From contig CAJNOP010000020.1 of NCBI GenBank assembly GCA_905250075.1, positions 2,288,862 to 2,352,861 on the forward strand: a DNA stretch of 64,000 nt, written 5' to 3'. Under the pieces are notes generated by a model. It saw only the letters and a program-made list of their open reading frames with translations, did no database searches and was not told the origin of the DNA. This document shows positions 35,907 through 48,989 of the stretch, one piece after another. Both the position numbers and the translations under genes were made by a program. The stretch's first letter is position 1. Each line of letters starts with the position of its first letter. This DNA is from Rotaria sp. Silwood1 (lineage: Eukaryota > Rotifera > Eurotatoria > Philodinida > Philodinidae).

Positions 35907-37156
35907 TTAATCCTGTTTTTTTTCTATTGATTTAGTTTTATTTGCAGAAGTATCACGAAGAAGTAATGGCCACATCCCTAGTGTATGGAAAATCACTATT
36001 AATTAAGAAAACAAATATAAGAACATATCTTACCTAATATACATCCTATTGAAACAAGAAAAACAAATAAAAGAATAAAACGAAATGATAATTAATACTT
36101 ACCGCAAAAAATACAGATGACTTTCGCCTAAAGTTTCATAAAATGAGTCAGAGATAATAATTAATATGCACAGAACGTTTTCATTCATCTTACCAACAAT
36201 TGTGTCACATGCACGCTTTGTAATTCCCATTGAGCTTTAGTCAATTTCGGTAAATCAATTCCGAATAAAGCTAAAAATCGTCCACATGTTCGTTCGATAC
36301 GATCTGCAAGACTACATATAATAGAATCTTCTATCATCCAAATGTACAGATCACGTTTAACAAAAATTATCTTACCCAATACCCATAACATCACTCACAG
36401 CATTTCCAAAACCAGCAGCTTTAAAAAAGTATTTAAAAGTTTTTTTTTCTTAAGTTCATATATTTGGTTACCTGCCATTGTAGAAAGACAAAAAGCAGCA
36501 CCAAAAAATGTTTCAATAGTTTCTCCCTGAATAGAACTAAAGATTTTATAAACTAAATGAAGAAATGAGCTCAAGCTACCGCAACCAGCATAACAAAATT
36601 ATCGACAAAACCAAAACCAATATACGGAAGACCAGTTTCAAGAAAGACTATAAGATTTTTTTTCTAAGAAGTTTCAAAAATAAATCATAGATCATTTTCT
36701 TTTACCAACAGCAAGTTGTGAAGGGGGTATTGTAATTGGAGTAGTCGTTGTTGTTGATAATTTTTCCACATAAATTAATTCATCATGAAGAATCCTTAAC
36801 TGTTCTTAAATTAGAAAAAAAGAGTTTTTGAATAATTTCTATTATTGAAAAATTTCACCTGGTTCAAGTGAAAATAGAAAACTTCGTGCTAATAAATGCA
36901 TATGTTGATTTGATTCAATTTTTGAATCATGAGTATCAGTATGTGTTTGAGTGATGGTTGTTTTCGATGCATCATATTTAATACGACGTTTTAAAAATAG
37001 AAATCGAGCAATTTTAAGTGAAAAATGTGAAGTTGATCGATGAGATGATGCATTATTTGACACTGGTTTTGTTGAAAAAGTTGAACATGAAAAAATTCGT
37101 TGAAAAAATACTGTCCGGGGAAGCCAACAATTATGAAAAGATAACCGAGAAGACAT
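35907..37156 (-). CDS. TMEM65: TMEM65-like mitochondrial inner-membrane protein
   Basis: Translation of successive minus-strand exons gives a Met at 37156 with a basic, Ser-rich N terminus (RLSFHNCWLPRTVFFQRIF) that suits a mitochondrial targeting peptide. Next come PITIPPSQLAV and the TMEM65 core: LPYIGFGFVDNFVMLVAGET, LSTMAAAGFGNAVSDVMGIG, LADRIERTCGRFLALFG, then IGCIL and FHTLGMWPLLLRD. Stop at 35907. The first exon is 36859-37156 and later exons are short, with introns of about 60-100 bp. TMEM65 is a three-helix protein of the mitochondrial inner membrane, linked in vertebrates to mitochondrial sodium/calcium exchange and to intercalated discs. The gene converges on the Cys-rich protein gene with 366 bp between stops. 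Some internal exon edges were not resolved to the base. Confidence 0.82.
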
Positions 37157-40100
37157 TTTGATGACTGTGGTTATAAGTATTCTTTGATGCTAATGTTTAC
37201 GTAATTCGATATATTTCTTGTCATAGAATTTAAGAATCAATGTCACAGAAATGGCATATTGATAAATAGTACCCAGTCAAAAAAATAATTATCAAAGATG
37301 GCAGTAGTACACGATTGAAACGATCAATGTTTTTGGCAGAACAGAACATATATGCATCTGATATCAGAAATGGTTTATTACTTAGGAACTATTTCAAATG
37401 AGTAAATGAAAAAATATATGATAAAAGATATTTTGAAAAGCTGTTATGGCAGAAGATTTAAGAGAATTTTCTTTTCGAATGTAGCTCAAATTTAAAAGCT
37501 GTGTTCAATTTTTCGTTGAATTCATTTCTATGGAAAAAACAGTAGATTCCATGGCGAGCAGTTCATGTTCCTTTTTTCAAAACGATTCATGTTGAAAACT
37601 AGTGTGACTTACGTTATATGTTCGTATCAATCTCTTCATTATAAAGTGACGATGAAGTGAACATTTTTTTTGAAGTTTATTCAAAACAAAGAGAGGTTGT
37701 AATGTTCTGTCAATATTATGACTTTTGACTCTTCTTGTTTTGATAAGTCGTGAATAGCACAACTGCTAATGTAGACAAAATTATATCTGAAATACGAAAA
37801 ACAACCTTAGAATGGAGAAACTAATCATGATTAGAGGTGTAAGTCAAACAGATTAGCCGCCACTGGAAGAAAAAAAAAGAAGTTAAAGATTTTCAGTCGC
37901 AATCACCGTGATATCAAAACAGATGCTCAATTTTTGATAACCTTCGGCATTCAGAATCCCTTTTTAGTATGTTTTTTTATTAAAAAAAAGCAAAACAGAT
38001 CTGTAGGTGTAGGAATTCATGAAGAATTGATCGACACACATCCAATTAAGATTGAGTATTAATAAATTATTCTGAACATCTGGTAACACATATGGTGGTG
38101 TCGTTGACTTATCGCATTTTTCGATTACAGGTCACAGTGCGATCGCAGTTACGGCGTAAATGCGTTGTCATTACTAAAAGAAATGATATCGATGAGATTT
38201 TCATTTTATTAATATTTTTATTGTGAATTTAAAAAAATTTGCTTAAACACAAAATCATAAATCATTTAGAAAAACTACAAAATTAAAAATTTTCACAAAA
38301 AATTAAAAACAAGAATTTAAACAGTAAAACAAATTACTGTAAAAAAGAATTTTAAAATTAGGAGTTATACAAAATTTAAAATTATTTTCTGAATATATAT
38401 TCTGTCTTTTGTAGTATAACAGTGCCCATAATTTCTGATAGAAGTTTCCACTGCGATCAATACATCGCAGCTGCATGCACCTAAAAAGGGNNNNNNNNNN
38501 NNNNNNNNNNNNNNNNNNNNNNNNNNNNNNNNNNNNNNNNNNNNNNNNNNNNNNNNNNNNNNNNNNNNNNNNNNNNNNNNNNNNNNNNNNGCGATTCAAA
38601 CATTATAATAGCTATTTAAAAGAGCTATTTCAAGACAAATGTATAAAACTATTATATGATTTGAATATCTGATTCACTTGTAACAAAACTTCGTATTGAA
38701 CTTCTTTTTGAAACCAGCAATTGAAAGTCTACCGCTATATAGAAATCATCGTACCTACTTAAACATTTTCATACAGATCTTAATTGATTTTAATAACTTA
38801 TGATAAACAGCTAAAAGATGTATTCAATGCTTGAAATGATCCTTGTTCGAAATAAAACAATTAGAATGAATGAGTATCTGAGTATTTATTAAAAAAGGAA
38901 GTGATTATGTACACTTCAATACACATACTCACTTCCAAGAAATATCTTGTTTCATTTGTTGATTGAAACTTATTTGTGAGTAGAATACGACAGAAAAGAT
39001 GAAATTTATTTGAATTGAAGTTAAATAAGATGTAATTTGGTAAAGCTGATTTTCATTATACGTACACATGCACCTGCGACGAATCCTTGATATGGCTAAT
39101 CAAATGTAATTTTACCCAAAGCAATATTTCCTATTATGATTTACGGTATTCACATCAATTTTTCTAGTGTATGCTTTTCACTATATTGTACGTATCCCCA
39201 CAATTTTCCGCCGTATTTCTAGAGTTTCAAAGATTCGTACTGTATACGTATAGATTTGGAGTCCTTCGATGATCCACTGTTGTGGTCGATTGACGCGATA
39301 CCTGAAACATGAACAGACACAGTTGTGAAGAGTAACGTTTTCTCACAAAATGATGCAATCAGCCAAAAGGCGGCGTACATGATGACAATAATTCACACTT
39401 TACACGAACTTTTCGACCAGCTTAATGGCTTTTTGAGTTTTATGAAACTGAGCGACATTTTGGGTAATCGAATCGGGTTGATCATGTAATTAGTAATAAG
39501 TAGACAATTATTGAATTATTGCCAATTGAATAAAGAATGACAACATTTTTTCAAAATAATTTTCCAAAACAATGAACATAGATGCTCAACAACAATTCTT
39601 TTCGAACGTATTTAGAAGAAAACAAAACTATTGTTCTATATGATTAAATTTTATCTACTTAGTGAATACAGGAGCCATACCTAATTGTTCAAGTTCTGTA
39701 TTTATGAAATTTTATTGCTTTGTTATTACTGACTATTAATCGATATTTCTTGAAGAATAACGAAAGGTTTTATTTAACATAGCTTCTGCCATCGATGTTG
39801 ATTCCGTACTTATATGAGCTCATATCTGAAACGAAATGCAATCGGTAAAACTACTGCAATTATCGTCAACAAACAGAAACAGATTATACAGTTGTTTATT
39901 TATGGTAACATCAATAATTTTGTTTTTTTGTATTTAATTTGCTTTTTTTTTAAATATCATATAAAACATAAAAAAATGATGTTACTTATACTATATATAT
40001 ATTTTTTTGTCATTTTATAGTTTGTTTATTTCTCAAGATATATGTTCCATGAAAAGAGACGATACTAATGAAAAGCACTTATTATTATAAACTAAAATGG

Positions 40101-40329
40101 TTACCGGTGAAATGGTGACACTGAACTAGTAACTGAGTGTCATTGTCGCATCTCTATCTTGTGAGAAGCTAAATATTATTGAATTCCACAAGAACATGTT
40201 TCTAATTCTTTTTATATTTTTGACAATCAAAAGTCGTATGTCGTATAAAAATCGGACAAAAAAAGAAACAAGTCAAAACACTCATTTTGACTAAAAAAGA
40301 GAATACTAACAGAAGTATTGAAAGATTTA
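37157..40329. other. Gene-poor region containing an assembly gap
   Basis: No recognisable coding exon, transposon or RNA gene. The sequence is AT-rich with short reading frames lacking splice support (37577-37762, 39814-40020). A run of 100 N at 38491-38590 marks a scaffold gap, so a gene fragment could be hidden there. Confidence 0.55.
38491..38590. other. Assembly gap (100 N)
   Basis: Exactly 100 undetermined bases, the conventional placeholder for a gap of unknown length between joined contigs. Long-range order across this point depends on scaffolding. Confidence 0.98.
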
Positions 40330-41818
40330 CTACGATTTCAATGTTCGCGGACCTTGACATGCGTTTTCATTCCACCAGGCATCTATATCATCGATTACAT
40401 TTGGTGTTGAATCAAGATGTAAACGCAAACAAAGATCGCAAAACGGTGTGAGAAAATGAGCTATACCCCATATAAAATCCTTTTTCCATGAAAAATATGA
40501 TAAGTACTTTTCTTTATTATAACGAGTTTGTTTAAGATATTGAGCTAAAGAAGTTAAATTAGGAAAATCATTTACATCTATAAAACCAGATGATGGAATA
40601 AAATAAGAATAATTTGTTCGTCCATAAACAACAGGTACAATTGGATATTCAAGTGTAGAAAAGAATTTTTCAGCTATTAAAGAAAAATAATTTCTTTTTT
40701 TCGTTGTTTCTATTCAAAAAAATCTTTATACTTACTTGTGTAATCTTTACAAAGACTGTTTTCAAAACTGAGAAAAAAATAATATTTTTTTGCAATAAAT
40801 TCACGACAATCAACATTTTCAGGACATTTTTCACCACATCGTCCATAAACTTTAACATCAATGTAACGTTTTAAATGGCGTATCAAATGTAAACGTCGAC
40901 TATTACCACCACAATTCGATATTAATGCAGCAACTATACCTAAATTTTTATTCGCTAATATTTCATCTGAAAGTTGATGGTCGTGTTTTTTAAAATTTAA
41001 ATTAAAATTTTTTGTTGCATTTTCTTTTAACATAAATTGATAATAATCACTTGAAGTATGTATATAAGCATTTGATGAATAATAAGATGCTATTATATGC
41101 GATTTAAATCGATAAGTCATTGTCCAATTAAAAAATGCTTTATAAGATTTTAGCTTAGGCGTATGTGTTGGTGATTCCCAAAGAGCAAATACAAAACGTT
41201 GATCTGGATGACGATTCTTTTCTGCTTGTTTTTTATTAATAGGATCACGTACATGATAAACAACGGCATCGGCTTGAGAAAAACGTTTTTTATCAATTGT
41301 TATATAACAATTATGAGCCAAATATGGACATAAAAGTTGTTTCACTAAAAATCATGAATAGATTTTTTGATCATCTTATGTACTAAATTTTTCTTTTTAC
41401 TAGGTTCTGTTGATGATTTTTCTATTGTATGTAAACCCCATGTTTCATCACCAAAAAATGGATTTCCTAATAAAATAAGTTTTGATATATTTCTTAAAAA
41501 TGATAAATTTTGAGTGTAAATATGTATAGGTAAATGAGGATGATAAAGAGAAGTACGAGATTCAAATAATGATTGCGAAAATTCTAAACTTTTTTTTATT
41601 TTAATAAAACTAGGTACGAAATGAACGTTTTTATGAGCATATAATGATATTGGTCTATGTGTTTGTGCTGATTGTAAGATATAAAAATATAAATTAGTAA
41701 AAGATAAATAAATTATAATTGTGCCAATAATAATCCAAAAGAAATATAAAAAATATTTTTGATAGTTAGTTGAGTGATGCCTAAAAAATAACAAAAATGT
41801 GACGATTGTAATTTTCAA
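40330..41818 (-). CDS. GT10 alpha-1,3-fucosyltransferase
   Basis: Three exons fit in phase: 41401-41818, 40736-41344 and 40330-40673, giving 456 aa. The introns are 56 and 62 bp. It is a type II Golgi protein: a short cytosolic tail, one membrane helix (YFLYFFWIIIGTIIIYLSF), a stem, then the catalytic domain. Family features are VVYHVRD, QRFVFALWESPTH, FNWTMTYRFKSHI, ALISNCGGNSRRLHLIRHL, VYGRCGEKCPEN and the donor-binding block YYFFLSFENSLCKDYTTEK followed by KFFSTLEYPIVPVVYG. The enzyme transfers fucose from GDP-fucose in alpha-1,3 linkage to N-acetylglucosamine of glycans. The third exon ends WWNENACQGPRTLKS. The stop-containing junction between the two large frames is explained by the 56-bp intron. 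Confidence 0.88.
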
Positions 41819-44654
41819 TATTAATATTAATTTTCATATTATTGAGGTATAGTAATATGATGCATCCTACTCAATATATCATCAGTTGATCTGTTTTATG
41901 TTTTCCTTTTAAATCAAAGATTTTTTTTCATTTTGAACAAGGTTTGACTCATTCAAACAAAAAGATCTACATAGATATCTACAAATTCTTAGTTTCATCT
42001 ATCAACTAGGACAGAGAAACTTGTTCTGAAATGTCAACATAATAGATAAGTAAAGCATATTTTTGTATGAAAATATCATTTGGACTTACTTCGTTATTAG
42101 AGAAGATGGCATTGAAAATCTCTAATAAACCAATTGTGTTCTAATTTATATTAAGAATGATCAGTTTTGGTCCTATTTTGTATTGAATCAAGTATATTCT
42201 CTTGGTAGTATTTATGATATGGTTTTAATAAGACATATGGAATTATTTTCACTAAAAAAACTCATGTTTTATCTAAATTAATGAAATAAAGTTCATTTAT
42301 GATCTTGATAAGAAACCAGATCGAAATAAAACTCGGGTAGACATATTAAAACAAAAGCAACTCAATTCTAGAACATGTTGAGAGATCGATTAATAATCTA
42401 CAATGAACAGTCTCAAACGGTCTTAGCCAAAATCAAAAGGACTCAAAACAACTAGATCTTAAGATTTTATCGTCTTGGTCTCGTATTACAGACGTTATTA
42501 ACTTGAATTAAACTGAAAATTAGTTATTATTCGATTTTTCACAAAAATAACATACGTACCAATATGAGACACATGTGACATATCTTGTGTTAATGGGCAA
42601 TCATGTGTCTCATTTCGTAATAAATTATCTATTGAAGTCAACACTATGAACAGAAAATCAATTGCATAGTTTATAGAACAGAATAGAACAAAACATAATT
42701 TATGCTGAATGTGAGACGCGGCAAGAATACTTGCTTAGTCATCCGACATTCTCGACTTACTAATAATAATTGCAATGGTGAATGATTGTTATGCTCCACT
42801 TCTCTTCTCTCTATTATTGATTTTAGGTGTCCACCTTGTGTAACTACTGTATGAGAGTGCGTTCGTAACGATATCGACACAAATGAAGCGATCAGTCGTT
42901 CGTTTAACAGGTATGATTGCCGAGAATGACAATAACCTTCCTCTTCCAATTCGTCACGTTAGTCATCTACTTTATAAATGTAATGTATAATACTTATTGA
43001 TTGCTCTAGTCGATTGGCAGGCTACTTGACGTATGATATATCATTTGAGCTAGAAGGATAGGAACTTGAGAAAAAAATAAGAATGAGCGAAGAATAAAAT
43101 ACTAAAGAAAGGTTACATCATTTGTTGATCAAGCAAGCACGATCATAAACAACTGTATACAGAGGAATAAGATGGTTTACAAGCATGTATAGACTCCATA
43201 TTTGTCGATCTGGAAGTTAGCATAAGTTTTCTGTAGATTATATTTTGCATTATTTTCTATCTCTACTTTACTAAACAATATAAAACGACGTCCGTTCATA
43301 TCCGGAATATATACTCCTATACGACGATAGCTGATGTTTGTTACGATCATCGTAAACGTTACAGTAGACACAATTAGCAGTGCAACTTCCGTTTTCTAAT
43401 CGCACATCTGTTCGCATTACTGCCAGTATAGTGCAAGTAATACCAAGCGGTCTGTCGAGAATTTACAGGCTATTTTTATTCGGTTCAAATTACATGGATT
43501 CTTCTAGATGTGTCACAGTGTTTTAACATTGAATTATAGTCGTGTCTTAAAACTATTAATGGACAACGTTAGGCGGTTTATAATCTATAACTTTTAATGA
43601 TATGATTTATAATTACTAAAGTAAGTGATTACAATCGAATGCTTCTCTTCAGCGCTTCATTTAGATTGAAATACAACTCCATGTTGTTCTTCTTTAACTT
43701 CTTTGTTTTTTAGTTTATGTGCAACCCTAAATAACTTTTCTGGACTATTTCATGTATATATCAATCGATAGATTTTATTGAAATCTGTTCGACGAATATG
43801 ATCTATTTCTTTCCACGTCTAAAAGTGTTGAAAAACGACTGTCATAACTCTTTGATTCAAAAAAGTAACCTTCTTGAGCTCCATACGTCTGTATTAGACA
43901 ACTAGTTTATTTCAAAGAATTTTCACAAGTATACTATGGACAAGATGTTTGCGTATTGGTCTTTATGTACAGATTATATTCAATAAATAGAATGCTTCGT
44001 AATAATAGACAGCATCAACAAAGTGTTGATGATCGATAAATGCATAGTAATAGAATGACTTGTATCCCTTTACTTGGTTAATAAGAAATATTTACTTTTG
44101 AATATTTGTACAAATCAAACACCCCAAATATCTAATAAATAAATCTAATTAATCATGTGTGATGTATTTATATGATTCTTTCATTCTTCAGTACATATGA
44201 ATATACTGCACATGGTCGTAAATATACAGTAGGTTGTTTATTTATGATCACAAAATTTACTTCTCTTTTCATAATGAATGTCACACACCAAATGATCACC
44301 AATGGTGCAAAACTAGTTGTCTTTGTTACGTCATGCCTTTCATGCGTTCTTAATGTATTAAGAGAAGGCATATAGAAGGACAAATGATAATGATAATTAT
44401 TATTTTCATATGACTGTTAAGGACATTTTTTTACAACTTATATGATATCATCAATCAAACATTTGCTAGACATAGAACTAGAAATAATAATTAATAAATA
44501 AAAATTCATATAATTATTAATTTGATAGAAAAAAGGTATGTGAATATGTTTTGTTTTTCTATGGAATCAAAAGGTATACAATACACACGCGCACACACAC
44601 AGTTTTATAAATGTTTATATGTGTATATATTAAATGGAAGAATTGTTTATTCTA
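41819..44654. other. Intergenic region, no gene seen
   Basis: About 2.8 kb between the 5' side of the fucosyltransferase gene and the 3' end of the tektin gene. Reading frames at 42671-42949, 43177-43371 and 44168-44383 have no recognisable family. A 12-bp perfect inverted repeat lies at 42564-42613. Short CA and TA repeats occur near 44585-44635. Confidence 0.55.
42564..42613. repeat. 12-bp perfect inverted repeat with 26-nt spacer
   Basis: atgagacacatg at 42564-42575 and its exact reverse complement catgtgtctcat at 42602-42613. It could be a protein-binding dyad or simply a small hairpin. It lies 0.7-0.8 kb upstream of the fucosyltransferase start codon. Confidence 0.6.
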
Positions 44655-47178
44655 TTACGCATTATATCCCAGTAGTCGTTGAACACTTGGATAACGCATT
44701 CGAATTGCCATACTCTTTTGTTGATCAATATAGAGACTATTTTTTTTCATTTCAATTTCTTTCGCAAGCATTTGATGATCATCACGAAGTTTTTTCCAAT
44801 TTGATTCAGCTTCTCGCAATTCTCCAGTAAGACTATCAACTGATTGTGATAGTTGATAAACTTCACCGATCAAACTTAAATAGAAATAAAATGTTAATTA
44901 ATTTTTTAATGTCTAAAGAAAAAACATGTATGTACTTACTGGTCTTGCGCTGGATCATGACATGATTCAATACCAGGTCGAGCACGACGATCATTCAAAC
45001 GAGTTTGAGCTACCTTAAGTGGTGCTTCTTTAGCACGTATTGAAGCACGAAGCATATCAATTTTCTTTTCATTATCAGCAATAGCTTTTAATGTCTAAAT
45101 TAAAAACAATAACAAATGTCGATACATAAAGAAAATTATTTTTCCATTTTTTACTTCACGACTATTCTGAATCATTTTTTGCATTGCATCAGACATTTCA
45201 GAGATTCGTCGTGCAAATTCTGTTTCAACAACATCAGCTTGTTCACGCATATCACGTGAAATATCACTAAGTATACTATCAATCAATGCACGTAATTGTA
45301 TTGAAGCCATTAGTTGATTTTGACCATTAACAATATTATCATGAGAATTTTGTGCCCAAGATTCAGGTGTTGATTGACTGAATAGAAATAAATGTCACAT
45401 TATGATGAATGTAAAAAAAGAAATTGTTTGTTTGATTATGTTTACTTGTCATAATGTCGAGCAACACCTGGATAAAACATTATATCGACATCTTCATTAC
45501 GACGATTTGTTGCTTTAGCATCAGCAACAGCTGCTTCCCATTTATTACTCCAATCCATTTCAAGATTTTGTTTAGCATTACGATTTGCTCTGGTTTTAGA
45601 AAAGAAAAAAGAATAATCATCGGTTTAAGCAACAGAAGTTAGACTATTGTTATTTACGAATTTATAATTGAATCTATGTAAAGTATTCTCCCAAAAAACG
45701 AGCTTGAAACATATTATATTGTATTATGGAAAGTATAACTTGATTCTAGAAAATCTAAATCCTAGTTTTTCAGTAACTAAAACACATGAATGTAGCTTTC
45801 TTTAGGCTGCATAAAATGGAAAGCCTTCGAGTTCTCTGAGACGCTTTTCGTGGTTGAGATACAGCAATTTAATTAAGTTCAAAAAACGGTTTTCTTGAGA
45901 AAATAATAAAAAAATGGCTTTAAGAGCTTACGTAAGATTGCTGTATCTCAGCGAAAAAAAGTTGCACAGAAATCGTAGGTGTCTCCTTCTATGTAATCTG
46001 AACAAAACTATATTCGGGTGTTATAGGTATTAAAAGACTAGGATTTCGATTTTCTCAAGTTTCTATTTTTGAGAAACTGATAATAATTATTATATTCTTA
46101 TTAGAAAGCATTTGCTCTACTAGTATCAATATATAAATTCTTTCTAACACTCATGACACCGGAAAAAATATTCAAAATAAATCTTCTAGAATAATATTGA
46201 TACCCACTGTATATAAGGAAGCGAAAAATTCTACCATTCTTTCCAAATAAAATCCAAATAGGATTTACAACAATGTATTTATAACTAGACGTATCGAAAC
46301 TTATAAAACCTTGTCCAGAACGTATAGTTTCATTACGACATATATCATGTAGAAATTCTTATTAAACTCAAGCAACTATATCAAGTATATCTTTATAGCT
46401 TATCTATATGTCATAATATTGAAAAACTATTTAATTACCACATACTTTTATTTGCTATGATACGGTGCAGTGTTTTTTTTTGATGATCTCATACAAATAA
46501 TATGTGATGTAAAATAGAACATTTTGACCACACACAATCTTCTGTTTACCTAATTTGTTGTTCAGCCGTCATAATTGTTTGACGTAAAAGATTTTGTACA
46601 TTATTAATAATTTCAACTTCTTTTAATAGACCAACTTCAACTGCATCACAAACACGATCCTCTCCATAACGGCGATCACGATTACCTAAACATTCTGTTG
46701 CAATATGCAGTGGAGCTTCAGTTGCATCCAATGAATTCGTTAAACGTTTCTTTTGTGCTATTAATAAATCAGTTTCATTACGTATATCTTCAATCATACG
46801 ATTAAGTTCAAATTTCCAAAAATTAATGTCATGTAATCTTTAATGATAAACATATAAATAAAAGTAAAAATAATCTTCTCTTAAGAAGTAATAAAACAAA
46901 ATCGTATTTACAAACCGTTGTTGTAATTTTTTTGTTGATAAAGCTTGTGTTTGTTGTGAAAGTACAAGTGTTTCATTCTCGGTTCGTGTTGCTTGCCAAC
47001 GTTGCTTTTCTGATACATCGCGATCAGTAAATGTTTGATAATATTTAGCATAATTATTTTCGTGCCATTCATTAGGATTGTATTTATTTGAACGAAAACC
47101 AACAGTAGATACACCTATACTAGATCCTGTTTGTCCACGATAACTAGGATCAAATTCATATTTTTCCGTTGACAACAT
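44655..47178 (-). CDS. Tektin (ciliary microtubule inner protein)
   Basis: Six exons fit in phase: 46916-47178, 46550-46837, 45446-45589, 45155-45377, 44940-45094 and 44655-44874, giving 430 aa, the usual tektin length. It is mostly coiled coil. Diagnostic blocks are LHDINFWKFELNRMIEDIRN, EAPLHIATECLGNRDRRYG, VCDAVEVGLLKEVEIINNVQ and the tektin signature region RPGIESCHDPAQD, equivalent to RPNVELCRD in many tektins. Tektins form filaments inside the doublet microtubules of cilia and flagella. The EWHENNYAKYYQ N terminus points to a tektin-2/3/4/5-type protein rather than tektin-1, but the subtype is not certain. The signature deviates at several positions (G for N, S for L, H for R). The 45590-46549 intron holds a foldback repeat. 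Confidence 0.88.
45745..46057. repeat. Foldback repeat in tektin intron
   Basis: An imperfect inverted repeat centred near 45900. The left arm begins tctagaaaatctaaatccta and the right arm ends taggatttcgattttctca. The inner blocks gagatacagcaat (left) and attgctgtatctc (right) match exactly. Arms are about 140 bp at roughly 65-70% identity by eye. Part of the arm also resembles the left half of the repeat at 57904-58508. Confidence 0.65.
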
Positions 47179-48989
47179 TTTTTCTTTTTTCCAACACGAA
47201 ACACTGAATTAATTTGTTGTTCGAGCACGAGTGGAATCAATGTTTTCTCTATAGATGATTACTTGTCGACAAACATTTACAGCTGATGTTGTCAAGCAAC
47301 AGACCTGTAAGAGAAAAGTTATGATGAAATACATTTATTCCATATGTAGATGGCATCTACAAACGGTTAACGAGAGTCACATGACTGAATAAAAGAAATG
47401 AAAAATAATTAGCTACCTAACGTGTTATAAAAACAACGCAAATATACTTTGACGTTGTTGAGAAAAGATTTGAGAATAAGGTTTTCAAATAGATTCATAT
47501 CTAACAAATGAATTAAGATAATTCAAAATATTAAATAATTTTTTAAAAATATCTTTATGTTAATGAAAATACAAAAAACAAAAATCTATGATGCGACATT
47601 AAAGTCTTTGGACAAATATCAAACTGTGTTATACTATATTGTCGACTTCTAGATCAAGAAAACTTCTTTTTGTTAGAAAAAAAAATGCCTAACCAAAGAC
47701 ACCTGCCAAAAATGAACTTGATGAGAATAAAAAGTATAAAAAAACCAAACATTTCTAAAAAAAAAAAACTTTTGCAATGTTTTGTCAATTTGAATAGTAT
47801 GCATTTCTGAATCATTTTCGGTTATATGAATGAATCAAACTTGAAATAAAAATACAACAAAATGTAGCATCTTACTTAGTCTTGTTTAGAAACAGCTACA
47901 TTTCGGTATAAACACCAAGAGTAAATTTTACTTTCAATATACCTTTAAAGATAGCATTCGTTATACTTAAAAAATACCAACATTAAACATGTTTTTATCA
48001 TTTCCCTTCTAATTAAAAGAATATTAGCAGCATAAACATAATGCTATGACTCGATAGTGAAGTTAAAATAATTTTTTTTAGAAGCATTTAGTTTTGGACC
48101 AATAGTTCTGTAAACGCCTTTCCCATGCGATAATTTAATATTTTCAGAGTTATCTTATTACAATATTTTTTTTTCAGTTGGATAGGCTAATATTTATAGA
48201 CACAAAGATCTACTATAGTAAACATTGAAACACCAGTTGTCATAAATACTATTGGATCTTCCTTTGACGACCCTATTGATCTTGAAATTGATAATGCAAC
48301 ATTTACTAATCTTTGTCGAATTGATATAGTTTGAAGCATAATTAAGGACAAATTGAGAAGAGAAAGATTTGAAAGTGGGTATCTCAGCAAAAAAGACAAA
48401 CAAATTATGAAAAAATTACCGATTCGGCTGAAGCCTATCCTAAATCAAAATTGAGATGAAATACATAAACATTAACACGCTTTGTTTGTTTATATATTCA
48501 CATAAATAAAATCTGAAATTCTTGTAGTAGTAAAATTACAACATTGTATCGTTTCAAGATAGATAAGCTTTACACAGGTAATTGTACTTAATACATATTA
48601 TAAATTATAAGAGAAAGAAGAGTAATAAATCATGTATTTTATTATAGTTATATTGATCCTCTAAAATTGTGTTGAGCAACGGCGCGATGAAATAAATATA
48701 ATTAGAAGATTTTCATTAAAAAATTCTTAATTAAAAGCATTGTTCGTTGATTTTCTATGCAACTAAGAAGAGTAAAAGAATCATAATTTTTGCTCTTGAT
48801 TGATTCGAGATTTATAAAATAGAAAATAATTAATAAGATTTATGAAACGTTGAATACATTAAGATGAATTTGAATTTTCTGTATGACAATAGTGGGATTA
48901 CATTGCCTACACTATATAAAAAAGTATGAAATTTCTTAATCAAGGAAAGAATTTGATTAATAATCATTTCTGTTTTTTTGTCTAAATAG
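47179..48989. other. Intergenic region between divergent tektin and helical-repeat gene
   Basis: AT-rich, with no complete gene recognised. A short plus-strand segment at about 48223-48333 translates to a protein-like stretch (ETPVVINTIGSSFDDPIDLE) before a stop. It has no supported splice partners and may be a relic exon. The missing first exon of the downstream gene should also lie somewhere here. Confidence 0.45.

Noticed and set aside
40710-41345. Apparent separate gene starting at GTG 41345 right at the stop of the preceding frame
   Set aside because: A 56-bp GT-AG intron (41345-41400) joins both frames into one fucosyltransferase in phase, so this is not a separate start or a frameshift.
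44522-44830. 102-aa plus-strand reading frame overlapping the tektin last exon
   Set aside because: Antisense shadow of the tektin coding exon at 44655-44874.
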